A stretch of 64,000 nt of DNA. Source: an uncultured Pseudomonadota bacterium. GTDB taxonomy: Bacteria > Pseudomonadota > Gammaproteobacteria > Ga0077536. The stretch is taken from the NCBI GenBank assembly GCA_903825645.1, contig CAIKBL010000089.1, forward strand, positions 1 to 64,000, read 5' to 3'. The notes below the pieces were generated by a model. That model had not been told where the DNA came from. It ran no database searches and saw only the letters and a program-made list of their open reading frames with translations. This document shows positions 27,329-36,385 of this stretch, one piece after another. A program made the position numbers and the translations under genes. The number at the start of each line of letters is the position of its first letter. Position 1 is the stretch's first letter.

Positions 27329-27473
27329 GACTATCTCTTTAAAATTTATGAAACGGGGAATTTTTGGCGCACACACTCGTTATCAAAAGGCATAGGGCGC
27401 GGCGCTACCCAACACCCTATCGGTCCGATCGACGGATGCTGGGTCTCGATGTATGCAGATTGGGACGTACTTC

Positions 27474-28766
27474 TCAATGTTCGGCAAGCTCAGCAGCGGT
27501 GCGCAAGGAAAGTGTGCTCATTGCACCAAGGAGAAGGAGAAACGCGAGAAATAGCAGCCCACTTTGGAAGCTACCCGTAAGCCCTTTCAAGTAACCCACC
27601 GCGTAGGGCCCGACGAAGCCACCCAGTGCGCCTAGGGTGTTAATCAGCGCAATCCCCGCAGCCGCGGCCTTGCCGGATAGGAATCGACCAGGTAGCGCCC
27701 AAAACGGACCACGGGAACCGTAATCGCCTACGGCGGCGACACTCAAGGCCACAAGTCCCGCCAGAGGTGAGCCTAGATAGGCACTCGCCACAAATCCGAG
27801 GGCGCCGACGGCGCTGCATATCGCGATGTGCAAAAAACGCTCCTGGCAGTGATCTGAGCTGATGCCGACCACCACCATCCCGACCGCAGCGGCGAAATAA
27901 GGGAGCGCTGACAACAGGCCCACCTGGACATCGCCCAGCCCTGACCACTCTTTAACTATCTGCGGGACCCAGAGCGTCAGTCCGTAACTGCCCGTCTGAC
28001 AAGCAAAGGCTATCAGGGCAAGCCGCCAGACGACAGGATGCCGCATCACTTGACCGAGCTGCACACCGTGCCTGGCAAGTGCCTGTGCTTGCTCTTCACG
28101 CATATGGCGACTAAGCGTCTCACGCTCCTCCTGTGTCAGCCAGCGTGCCTGGGCAGGGGTGTCCGTGAGATAGCCAAGCACGACAAAACCAAGCACGGTC
28201 GCCGGTAATCCCTCAAGGAGGAACATCCACTGCCACCCCTTAAGACCAAGCAGGCCGTTCATTTCCATCAGCATCCCGGATAACGGTCCGCCAATCACGA
28301 TGGAAAGCGGGATGGCCATCATGAACCACGAGACGGCGCGGGCACGTTCAGGTGCCGGAAACCACTGGCTCAGGTAGTACAAGATCCCCGGCAGAAACCC
28401 AGCTTCGGCAACGCCAAGCAGACAACGCATCACGTAAAACGCCATCTCGCTTTTTACAAACATCATCCCCGCAGAGAGCAACCCCCATGTCACCATGATG
28501 CGCGCAATCCATAAGCGGGGTCCGACGCGAACCATCACGAGATTGCTCGGAATTTCGAATAGGGCATACCCAATAAAGAAAATGCCGGCACCGAAGCCGT
28601 ACACCGCAGGCCCAAAGCCCAGACCGCGATTCATCTGCAACGCGGCGAAACTGACATTAGCGCGATCTAGCCAGGAAATGATGTAGAGGAGAAGAAGAAA
28701 CGGGAGGAGGCGACGCGTCACTTTGGTCATGGTGGCACGCTGAAGGGGCGTCTGAATCTGGTTCAC
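27474..28766 (-). CDS. MFS transporter, anion:cation symporter type
   Basis: This 430-residue carrier has twelve membrane segments and the features of the ACS family, which takes up organic anions such as phthalate, glucarate or tartrate. Examples are ISWLDRANVSFAALQMN in helix 1, GYALFEIPSN in helix 2 and GVAEAGFLPGILYY in helix 4. A start at Met13 (28730) is also possible. It is on the same strand as the BVMO gene and the EthD/GST genes, so it probably imports a substrate or intermediate of that pathway. Confidence 0.88.
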   Translation of the reverse strand: MNQIQTPLQRATMTKVTRRLLPFLLLLYIISWLDRANVSFAALQMNRGLGFGPAVYGFGAGIFFIGYALFEIPSNLVMVRVGPRLWIARIMVTWGLLSAGMMFVKSEMAFYVMRCLLGVAEAGFLPGILYYLSQWFPAPERARAVSWFMMAIPLSIVIGGPLSGMLMEMNGLLGLKGWQWMFLLEGLPATVLGFVVLGYLTDTPAQARWLTQEERETLSRHMREEQAQALARHGVQLGQVMRHPVVWRLALIAFACQTGSYGLTLWVPQIVKEWSGLGDVQVGLLSALPYFAAAVGMVVVGISSDHCQERFLHIAICSAVGALGFVASAYLGSPLAGLVALSVAAVGDYGSRGPFWALPGRFLSGKAAAAGIALINTLGALGGFVGPYAVGYLKGLTGSFQSGLLFLAFLLLLGAMSTLSLRTAAELAEH

Positions 28767-29186
28767 TGGTCGTTCCGATCACACATCGCTATGCCGCAGG
28801 GGGAGCATTGTGGCATGTTCAAGCTCAATTTGGTCGTGCAGATTATCCGTATCCGACCGCGCGGATTAAGGCAGGCTTGGTCGCAACCCAAGCACTGCCG
28901 GCGTGCAGATGTACCGGCTCAAGGCAGTGCCGTGGCCTGCTCCGCTGCTATTCTCACCACGAACGCAGGAATCAACTTTCTGGCCGACAAAGCAATCTGC
29001 GTTCGAATGATTACATTCGGAAGTCGGGTCTTTCCCACGCACCGCAATCGCAGCAGGGTACTTCAGCGTGTGAGACCGGCTCGCCTTGGCACCAGATTCG
29101 CTAATCGTGCGAATTTGAATCTATCGTTCTAATTTCGCATCAACGCTGATCAAGGCATAAGCGTCGCGCCTTTTACCTGATGCGAT
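28767..29186. other. Gene-free stretch
   Basis: About 420 bases lie between the MFS start and the EthD stop. Open frames here are short and show no family resemblance. No hairpin with a T-run and no repeats were seen. Confidence 0.5.
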
Positions 29187-29528
29187 TTAGATCATCGCCA
29201 CTTCTTCCGTAATGAGCGATACGCATTTCGGTAAATCCGCGAACTTGAGTTCATCAGGGCGGACAATCTCGAGATATCGGGGCTCGCTGAACGCGTTTTC
29301 CATTGCCTGCACGTTATCGAACCACAGCTCCGCGACGCCGTCGAAGATGTCACCTGCACCCAGCGGATTGCGGCCAAGGACTGGATGACATTGAACGTAT
29401 TTTCGGATGTGACGAGTGAATTCCGGCACACTTTTCACCAGCGGTCCATGCTGCTCACGCCAATAAATCGAAAATTCCTGATGCGTCATTTCGGGCTTGC
29501 GGACCACATTAATCATCAACTTAATCAT
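29187..29528 (-). CDS. EthD-domain protein
   Basis: This 113-residue dimeric alpha-beta barrel-type protein is of the EthD family. The typical pattern is visible: a MIKLM strand, PEMTHQEFSIYWREQHGPL, and later FDGVAELWFDN. EthD was first linked to ethyl tert-butyl ether degradation, and family members occur with many ring-cleaving or oxygenase pathways, some as cyclases or dehydratases. The gene lies in the BVMO/GST block. The exact role cannot be read from the sequence. Confidence 0.85.
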   Translation of the reverse strand: MIKLMINVVRKPEMTHQEFSIYWREQHGPLVKSVPEFTRHIRKYVQCHPVLGRNPLGAGDIFDGVAELWFDNVQAMENAFSEPRYLEIVRPDELKFADLPKCVSLITEEVAMI

Positions 29529-29589
29529 GTCGTTATCCTCGATTTAAGGGCCTTTGATTGATATGTTCTTCTCCGTTAGACCGCTATCG

Positions 29590-30534
29590 TCACCCCTTGT
29601 GTCCACTTGCTTTCCGTACGCGATATCCAAGACGTGGGAAGTGGACATGCAACCGTCCCGTCCGTGGATGTTCCGTTGCAATGACCAGCTGTTCGTCATC
29701 GATAGTCATCAGTTCACCCACGCTCGATGCCGACTGATCATCCAAGGGGGAGACACTTACGTAGTTGCCCGCCGTAACCCCTTCGGGCGCCACGTATACG
29801 CGGCGTGTCACTAGGGTCGGCTCTGAAGCAGCCGCTATTCGAAGGGCGTCTTCGGCTGAACAAAGCGCTGGTTTGCCGTGTCCAAGTGCGGCGACGCGCG
29901 CCATCCAATCTCGCGTCCGGGGCAACACATCCAACATCTGACTGGGACCCCCAATAAACTCTAGAAACCAAGGGACCATGTACAGTGACAGATCTGCCAG
30001 ACTCACGGACTCGCCCAGAACATACGGATTGGCCTCATCGAGTAACGCCTCGATCCAGGTAAGCTGCCCTCGCCACTGTGCAAGCCGGCTCTGCGCGGAG
30101 GCCTCCACTTTATCTAACGTCGGCAGCGGCTTCCCATGCAGTCGCGCGCGGTCTGCATGAAACGACAGCGGAAACCTTCGGGCATGAACGCCGGTGACAT
30201 AGAGCGCTAGGGGCCAAAATAGGCGATCCTCCGCCCATGCCGTGATCGCTTCCACCAGCACACGCGTCCTGGCGGGCGAGGATCCGGGATACACGGTTGG
30301 CTGCGGGATCCACCGTTCAAGGATCTCAACGATAAGACGGGTATCACAATAAACATCCGCGCCGCATTGCAAAGCTGGCGTTCGGCGATAGCCGCCCGTC
30401 AGGGGCGTATAATCTGGTTTCGGCTCAGTCGCCGGGATCTCGACGGATTTCCAACTGCACCCTTTGAGGCCGAGAACAAGGCGTATCTTTTCCGAGAAAT
30501 TTGAAAAATCGTAATGGTGAAGAATTAAATCCAT
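29590..30534 (-). CDS. Glutathione S-transferase-like protein with C-terminal extension
   Basis: The N-terminal 75 residues form a GST thioredoxin fold (LILHHYDFSNFSEKIRLVLG, later RRTPALQ with a cis-Pro position). Residues 90-235 form the helical GST domain. The protein continues for about 75 residues beyond a normal GST (from about 240), ending in a basic beta-rich segment (RLHVHFPRLGYRV). It could be a glutathione-dependent lyase or isomerase in the neighbouring catabolic pathway. It lies 5 bases from the broken SDR gene. Confidence 0.82.
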   Translation of the reverse strand: MDLILHHYDFSNFSEKIRLVLGLKGCSWKSVEIPATEPKPDYTPLTGGYRRTPALQCGADVYCDTRLIVEILERWIPQPTVYPGSSPARTRVLVEAITAWAEDRLFWPLALYVTGVHARRFPLSFHADRARLHGKPLPTLDKVEASAQSRLAQWRGQLTWIEALLDEANPYVLGESVSLADLSLYMVPWFLEFIGGPSQMLDVLPRTRDWMARVAALGHGKPALCSAEDALRIAAASEPTLVTRRVYVAPEGVTAGNYVSVSPLDDQSASSVGELMTIDDEQLVIATEHPRTGRLHVHFPRLGYRVRKASGHKG

Positions 30535-30539
30535 TTCGA

Positions 30540-31381
30540 TTAATCCCGCGGCAAGGGTGTGACGGCCGGTTTCCCTCCGTCGAGAATCGCCTCGAATCGG
30601 TTCTTGATCAGCGTATCCCAGAGCGGGTGCGTCTTGATATAAAAACGATCCGCCTGCACGGCCTCTAAGACGAGAGCGCCGACCGCTCTAGGATCCATGC
30701 CCTTGGAAACGACTGCGCGCAACCTTTCCCGGCGATCCGGATCCGCTAGCTCCGCACCCCCTTGATCGGGGTGATTGCGGTCTGAATACGCGATTCCGGT
30801 GGCGACCCAACCGGGACACAAGACGGACACCCCAAGACGGAGATCTCCTCGGGCGGCAAGCTCTTTGGACAGACATTCGGACAGCGCGACCACGGCGTGC
30901 TTACTCACGGTATAAGCCGCATTTGCGGACGTGGTCACCAAACCACCAATAGAGGCGGTATTCACAATGTGTCCGTAGTCGCCATGCGCAGCATCCAAGG
31001 GACGAACGCCCCCAACCCATGAACGACACCCATCAAATTAACACCGAGCACCCACTGCCAGTCGGCAGACGAACAAGCCCAACTCGGCTGATTGTTATCA
31101 ATCACCCCCGCATTGTTGCACAACAAGTGGACAGCGCCGTGGCGATCAAATGCGGATTCGGCTAATCGATTCACCGACATGGGATCTGACACATCCGTCA
31201 CTAAACCAACAACCTCTCCCCCGGCAGCTGAAATTTCGCCTACAACCCGTGAAAGGGCCTCCGGTTCTATATCGGCCAAAACTAATTTCATCTGGTAGCG
31301 AAGGCAGGCAAAAGCGATGCCCCGACCGATACCGCTCCCGGCGCCCGTGATCACCGCTACCCGCCCCCAAAGATGCTGCAT
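30540..31381 (-). pseudogene. Short-chain dehydrogenase with a frameshift
   Basis: Two overlapping frames encode the two halves of one SDR. The N-terminal half (from ATG 31381) has the NAD(P) site GAGSGIGRG and NNAGV. The C-terminal half (to 30540) has the catalytic Ser in NTASIGG and the YTVSK motif. The join is at about 30990: GAFVPWML in one frame continues as HGDYGHIVNTAS in the -1 frame, as if one base had been lost after the ML codons. All catalytic residues survive, so this is either a very recent mutation or an assembly error. If intact it would be an oxidoreductase of about 280 residues. Confidence 0.85.
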
Positions 31382-31577
31382 GTGTAGGCTCCCGCTGCTC
31401 GTCTTGCCAACACGATAGCGCCCTAGACTCCCGCCTGTCACGTTGTGCCGGCACGTTCGCGAGCGCTAGACATCCGCGCCTATCAAGGGCTAAAAGGCAA
31501 TGTCAATTGCCTAAGACAATCAACCCGCCCGATCGGACGGGCGCTGATCCCATTTGTTAAGCGAAAAGGAGAAAGTC

Positions 31578-31886
31578 ATGGTATCACTGGAATTCAGTAT
31601 GGCGCCGCTCGATAAGGGCGAAAGCGTGAGTACCCATGTCGGCCCTTGTCTCGACATCATCGATAAAAGTGGCTTGGGCTAGCGGCTAAATTCAATGGGC
31701 ACAGTGCTCGAAGGAGAATGGGACGAGGTCATTGACGTCGTTGGGCAGTGCTATGAGCGCTTGAAGCAGGACTGTAATCGGATTGGCTGTTCAATCAAAA
31801 TCGATTACCGCAAAGGGCATAACGGTCGATTGGAAAGCAAAACAGCAAAAACAGAAGCGACACTTGAGCGCGAAATCAGGCAGTGA
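31578..31886 (+). pseudogene. MTH1187-family thiamine-binding protein with amber codon
   Basis: The frame from ATG 31578 encodes SLEFSMAPLDKGESVS and then IIDKSGLG. A TAG follows at 31680-31682 (codon 35), after which the same frame continues RLNSMGTVLEGEWDEV and SIKIDYRKGHNGRLESK to 31886. This is a complete MTH1187/YkoF-like protein (102 codons, about the family length) with one stop, where family members usually have Tyr. AAGGAG precedes the ATG. A restart at ATG 31695 is possible but would lose the first strand. A single T-A-C to T-A-G change would explain it. Confidence 0.85.
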
Positions 31887-32012
31887 TCAGCTTTTCGTCA
31901 AGCCCTTGTCACCTGATTGTCTCCAGCACCGACGCGCCGTGCATGCCCGGTAAGTGCCACCGAGCGGGTAGAAGCCTTCCTCTACCCGCTCTGCTAGCCG
32001 ACCGGTGGTCGT

Positions 32013-32888
32013 TTATACCTTCAATTTGCGGCGGGCGCCGTTACTCACCACTCGGGCTGCGGTCGGATCATTGAAATGAGCCGCGAGCATCCAAATATCG
32101 TTGTCACATAGCTTGTTTAAGATTTTGTTGCGCGCAGCAGTCGACTGATCCTTATCCATGCAGAAGGCTGTGTACCATTCCGGGTGTGCGACCTGAATAG
32201 GATGATGAAAGGAGTCGCCCGTAAACAGCGCCTGACCTTTCGTCCCCTTGACGTTGATGCACACATGTCCAGGTGAATGCCCGCGACTCGGTTCCAACCA
32301 CACGTTATCATCCAGCGCGAAATCACTTGCCACCAAATCCGCACGGCCGGCGTCAACCACGGGCAGAATGCTGTCCGCATAGGCACCATCAAGCCCATGA
32401 TCGTCCTGCTTATTCGCCCACCCTTCGAACTCGACTTTGTCAAAGATGTAACGTGCATTCGGAAAAGTCGGTACCCATCGACCATTTTCGAGTTTCGTAT
32501 TCCAGCCGACATGGTCGTGATGTAGATGCGTACACATCACATGGGTCACATCCTGAGGACTCACGCCGGCGGCTGCCAGCTTTTCTATGTAGTCTGAATT
32601 GCGGCCGATCCAGTCCGGAATAACCGTCCGCTTCTTGTCATTGCCGACACAGGTATCGATGAGAATGACGCGACTACCCGTACGGACGATGAACGTATGG
32701 AGGCTCAGATGCAGCATCTCTTCCCGTAGACTCCCCTTGACGGGCAGGAAGTGCGGCTCTAGCCAGTCGCGGTTGGCATCCATTTCCGCCTGGTTATAGG
32801 TGGGATAAAAAGTAGTGAGTTCAAGTAAAGCACCGTACCAGTCCTGGATGCGATCAATGGTGACGTTGCCAAAATTTAGGGTCTTCAT
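32013..32888 (-). CDS. Metallo-beta-lactamase-fold hydrolase 1
   Basis: This 291-residue MBL-fold protein has the zinc signature H-x-H-x-D-H in CTHLHHDHVGW, a later metal His in SRGHSPGHV, the Asp in FTGDSFHHP and a final His in LAAHFNDP. The arrangement resembles AHL-lactonase-like and quinolone-resistance-type MBL hydrolases that open esters or lactones. The start ATG 32888 has GGGAGAAAATC upstream. It is followed on the same strand by no other gene and preceded (59 bases) by a second MBL gene, with which it may form an operon. Confidence 0.88.
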   Translation of the reverse strand: MKTLNFGNVTIDRIQDWYGALLELTTFYPTYNQAEMDANRDWLEPHFLPVKGSLREEMLHLSLHTFIVRTGSRVILIDTCVGNDKKRTVIPDWIGRNSDYIEKLAAAGVSPQDVTHVMCTHLHHDHVGWNTKLENGRWVPTFPNARYIFDKVEFEGWANKQDDHGLDGAYADSILPVVDAGRADLVASDFALDDNVWLEPSRGHSPGHVCINVKGTKGQALFTGDSFHHPIQVAHPEWYTAFCMDKDQSTAARNKILNKLCDNDIWMLAAHFNDPTAARVVSNGARRKLKV

Positions 32889-32947
32889 GTTCGATTTTCT
32901 CCCTCGATGTTTGAGAAGTTTTTTACGCTAACTGCAGATACTCGCGA

Positions 32948-33718
32948 TTACGCAACCGCCTCGGGCGCTTGCGGCACCGTCTTCCAGAATTCAGGATCAT
33001 GGCCATACATGATGCGCGCGCCGCGTTTCTGGAGCTCTTTCAGGCGCCCTAGGGAAAGCCGCATGGCATCTGGATCGGCCACGATGCCCGGCAGACGCAT
33101 TTCGTCCAGCGTCCTCCTGAGGTAACAGGCGTCCCCGCACAGCACCACTTCGCCGGTCGCCGTCTGCAAATGGAGAGATTGATGTCCCGGCGTATGTCCG
33201 TAAGTGGGGATACAGCGTACAGAGCCGTCCCCGAACACATCATGCTCGCCGTCCACTAGGAGCATGTCATGCCCATGGTCATAATCGCGGGGATCATAAT
33301 AATTTTTTTCCATCAATTCCGGGACGTGACCGGCCTCCCATTCGCGCTTCTGGACAATGACCCGCGCGTTCGGCACCAGTGCATTACCGCCCGCATGATC
33401 GAAATGAAGATGCGAATTGATGATGTAGTCCATTCGATCGGGATCGCGACCGATGCTTTGCAGACGCCCACTGATTTCTTCTCCCGGCTCGAAGTGCACC
33501 TGGAAATGGGGCTCCAGGGGGCCGAGCGCCCGATGCTTATCGCGTTGAACCAATAGCGACATGCCCGAATCAAAAAGTGCGACGCCTTTTTTGTGTTCCA
33601 TAAGGTAGGCCGGGATCGGTATCTTCAGCACCCCTTCGCCCCCTTCAATTAGAAGCGACACCGGCATCGTGAGGTATCCGCAAGTCATGGCGTAAAGTCG
33701 TACAGTCATCTTGATCAC
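32948..33718 (-). CDS. Metallo-beta-lactamase-fold hydrolase 2, AHL-lactonase-like
   Basis: This 256-residue protein has the dinuclear zinc motif SHLHFDHAGG, a downstream His in YGHTPGHQS, the bridging Asp in LCGDACYL and a final His in MYGHDPEF. The overall pattern is that of AttM/AiiA-type N-acyl homoserine lactonases, including the start strand RLYAMTCGYL. Next to BVMO genes a lactonase acting on BVMO-made lactones is as likely as quorum quenching. An alternative start at Met4 (33709) is possible. Confidence 0.86.
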   Translation of the reverse strand: MIKMTVRLYAMTCGYLTMPVSLLIEGGEGVLKIPIPAYLMEHKKGVALFDSGMSLLVQRDKHRALGPLEPHFQVHFEPGEEISGRLQSIGRDPDRMDYIINSHLHFDHAGGNALVPNARVIVQKREWEAGHVPELMEKNYYDPRDYDHGHDMLLVDGEHDVFGDGSVRCIPTYGHTPGHQSLHLQTATGEVVLCGDACYLRRTLDEMRLPGIVADPDAMRLSLGRLKELQKRGARIMYGHDPEFWKTVPQAPEAVA

Positions 33719-34086
33719 CTAGCTCCAATTTAGAGGATAACGCTAACCCACACGTCAACCAAAACCGCGCGTTACCCGGGGGTCTGCGCCAATAATAGCA
33801 AGTAAACTGCGTGCCGTTTTGACCCGTTTAGGGGGCAGCGGGTTGAGTGGGGATCTGGACACGTCTTATCCGGTGCTGCACCCGCTATTTCGCCGAATGA
33901 AGAAGTAGACGTGCGGTAACCCGTGCAACACGCCACTTACCGGCAATTGTTGCGTTGCATTAAATTTCGCGGACGGCCAGCATCGTGGCAGAATGCGCGC
34001 CATACTAAAAACACCTCCGTGGCCCTTTCAGGCGCCCGAAAAGCGGGGGCCTGAACACGGACAGCAGGCACGCGGAGAGAACTGAC
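33719..34086. other. Intergenic region with leader hairpin of egtB
   Basis: No gene is seen. A hairpin at 34027-34055 (7-bp outer stem TTCAGGC/GCCTGAA, one mismatch, 3-bp inner stem, purine-rich loop) lies 31 bases upstream of the egtB start and would be in its 5' leader. No T-run follows it. A clear promoter was not identified. Confidence 0.45.
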
Positions 34087-35373
34087 ATGAACCTGAGAAT
34101 GGATCAGGGTGTTGAGATGGCCGACCGAGCGATCCTTTTGGCGCAATTCGATGCGGCAAGGAAACATTCGGAGCGGCTTTCAGAGACCCTCTCTGCAGAG
34201 GATCACGGGATCCAGTCGATGCCGGACACCAGCCCGGCCAAATGGCACCTCGCGCATACCACGTGGTTTTTTGAAGCGTTGGTGCTTTGCCCCTATATGC
34301 CTGGCTACGCCCCATTCGACCCCCGCTTCTTCGAACTATTCAATTCCTACTATGAAGCGCTCGGACCGCGGCACCCACGCGCCCAACGAGGGCTACTCAG
34401 CAGACCCAGCTTGGACGTGGTGCGAACCTATCGCCGACATGTCGAGTCGCATCTCAGAACGTTTCTGGCAATCGCCACGGACATCGAATTTGCGGCCATT
34501 CAAGCGACCGTGATATTAGGCATTCATCATGAGCAGCAACATCAGGAGCTTTTGCTGACCGACATAAAGCATGGTTTTTCGTGCAATGCGCTGCTTCCGG
34601 CAGTCAACCCGAACCCCTTGACCTCGAACGCCAAGACCCGCCCTGCTGTTTGGGTAGCCTTCCCCGGCGGCCCCAAGCAAGTCGGGCACTCGGGAGAGGG
34701 CTTTGCGTTCGATAACGAGGGGCCTCGCCATACGGCGTGGTTGACGCCTTTTGTCCTAGCAAGCCGGCCGGTCACCTGTGGAGAGTACCGCACGTTCATG
34801 CAGGATGGAGGTTATCATCGTCCGGAGTTCTGGCTGAGTGATGGCTGGGCATGTCGACAATCCGAACAATGGGAAGCGCCGCTCTACTGGCGGGCAGCCG
34901 CAACCGGGGAATGGGAGGAATTCACCCTGCATGGACTTCATACCATTGATCGAGAGGCGCCGGTTTGCCATGTGAGCTACTACGAGGCGGCAGCTTACGC
35001 CGCGTGGGCCGAGGCACGTCTGCCGAGCGAGTTCGAGTGGGAGCATGCCGCTGCGCAGGCCGATCCCGTCCACCGCTTCGAGTGGACACATCTCCACCCT
35101 CGCTTGGTGGAAAAAGCCGATGCAGGTTTGCAGGCGCTCTTCGGCGAAGTGTGGGAGTGGACACAATCGGCTTATTTGCCTTATCCCGGGTTCCAACCCT
35201 GGGCGGGTCCCGCCGCTGAGTACAACGGCAAGTTCATGATCAATCAAATGGTGCTGCGCGGCGGAAGCTGCGTCACGCCCCCTGACCATCTGCGTCGAAC
35301 CTACCGAAACTTTTTCCCACCGGCTGCACGTTGGCAGTTTTCCGGGATACGCCTTGCGAAGGACTGCTCATGA
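34087..35373 (+). CDS. egtB: Ergothioneine sulfoxide synthase EgtB
   Basis: EgtB is a non-haem iron enzyme that joins trimethylhistidine (hercynine) to a thiol donor, the first sulfur step of ergothioneine synthesis. The 428-residue protein has an N-terminal DinB-like domain with iron-ligand histidines in WHLAHTTWFFE and HHEQQHQELLLTD, and a C-terminal formylglycine-generating-enzyme-like domain (about 190-428) ending in RGGSCVTPPDHLRRTYRNFF. The start ATG 34087 has GGAGAG upstream. It is the first gene of the egtB-egtD pair. Confidence 0.94.
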   Translation: MNLRMDQGVEMADRAILLAQFDAARKHSERLSETLSAEDHGIQSMPDTSPAKWHLAHTTWFFEALVLCPYMPGYAPFDPRFFELFNSYYEALGPRHPRAQRGLLSRPSLDVVRTYRRHVESHLRTFLAIATDIEFAAIQATVILGIHHEQQHQELLLTDIKHGFSCNALLPAVNPNPLTSNAKTRPAVWVAFPGGPKQVGHSGEGFAFDNEGPRHTAWLTPFVLASRPVTCGEYRTFMQDGGYHRPEFWLSDGWACRQSEQWEAPLYWRAAATGEWEEFTLHGLHTIDREAPVCHVSYYEAAAYAAWAEARLPSEFEWEHAAAQADPVHRFEWTHLHPRLVEKADAGLQALFGEVWEWTQSAYLPYPGFQPWAGPAAEYNGKFMINQMVLRGGSCVTPPDHLRRTYRNFFPPAARWQFSGIRLAKDCS

Positions 35374-36329
35374 CGAGACCTATTCGTGCTTTGGATTTAC
35401 CCATCGACGAAGATCAATTCGGGATTGCACTTGCCGCAGCGCTACGGAGCCACCCTCGACGGATTTCACCTAAATTTTTCTATGATGCGCCCGGCGCGGC
35501 GCTTTTTGACCAAATTTGTGATCTGCCAGAATATTATCCGACGCGCACCGAGTTGGACCTGCTGGCCCGGTATGCTGGGGAAATGGCCGCCGCCATCGGT
35601 CCTCACGCCGACTTGATCGAATTGGGTGCCGGCTCAATGCACAAAATTCGCTTGCTGCTCTCGGCCCTTGAAGATCCGGTGCGCTATCTCGCCGTCGATA
35701 TTTCCGCAGAGCACCTGCATTACCACGCGAGCCTCCTGCAGCGCGAATTCACAGGACTTGAGATTATTCCGCTGGCCGCGGACTTCACCCGCCGATTCAA
35801 GCTACCCGCCAGTGCGCGCGCCTCACGCAGCCGGGTAGGATTCTTCCCGGGCTCTTCGATTGGCAATTTTGCACCGGAAGAGGCCTGTCAATTCCTGGCG
35901 GCGACCGCCCGCATGTTACGCGGCGGCGGCCTGCTGGTCGGCGTCGATTTGATCAAAGCGCCCGAAGTTCTCCATGCGGCCTACAACGACCGTCAGGGCG
36001 TGACGGCGGCTTTCAACAAGAACTTGCTGGCGCGCGCGAACCGCGATCTGGGTGCTAACTTCGACCTCGATGCTTTCGACCATTACGCGTATTTCAATCC
36101 CTATGACACTCGCATCGAGATGCACCTCATCAGCAGGTGGCAACAGGAAGTCTGCTTTCGCGGCGAGTCGTTTTCGTTCGCTGCCGGAGAAACGTTGCAT
36201 ACCGAAAATTCTTACAAATACAGTATCAAGAGCTTCCAGGCACTCGCTCGCCAGGCGGGGTTTCAACCCCAGCAAGTCTGGTGTGATGCACAGCAATGGT
36301 TCAGTGTGCATTGGCTCACGATGGCCTAA
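35370..36329 (+). CDS. egtD: L-histidine N-alpha-methyltransferase EgtD
   Basis: EgtD trimethylates histidine to hercynine using SAM. The 319-residue protein shows PKFFYDAPGAALFDQIC, the ELGAGSMHKIRLLL SAM-binding region, FFPGSSIGNF and the ENSYKYS region, all family hallmarks. ATG 35370 overlaps the egtB stop by four bases, so the two are translationally coupled. No EgtA, EgtC or EgtE gene is nearby. EgtE-like lyase activity must come from elsewhere, and EgtB may use cysteine directly. Confidence 0.94.
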   Translation: MTRPIRALDLPIDEDQFGIALAAALRSHPRRISPKFFYDAPGAALFDQICDLPEYYPTRTELDLLARYAGEMAAAIGPHADLIELGAGSMHKIRLLLSALEDPVRYLAVDISAEHLHYHASLLQREFTGLEIIPLAADFTRRFKLPASARASRSRVGFFPGSSIGNFAPEEACQFLAATARMLRGGGLLVGVDLIKAPEVLHAAYNDRQGVTAAFNKNLLARANRDLGANFDLDAFDHYAYFNPYDTRIEMHLISRWQQEVCFRGESFSFAAGETLHTENSYKYSIKSFQALARQAGFQPQQVWCDAQQWFSVHWLTMA

Positions 36330-36385
36330 TGAGGGCGGCGTCGACTGTTTATTTTCGCATTGATTTCAAGCATTAGGAGTTTCTC

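Noticed and set aside
31680-31682. Pyrrolysine or programmed readthrough at the amber codon
   Set aside because: Nothing else in the window suggests a pyrrolysine system, and a one-base change from a Tyr codon is simpler. Kept only as a checkable alternative.
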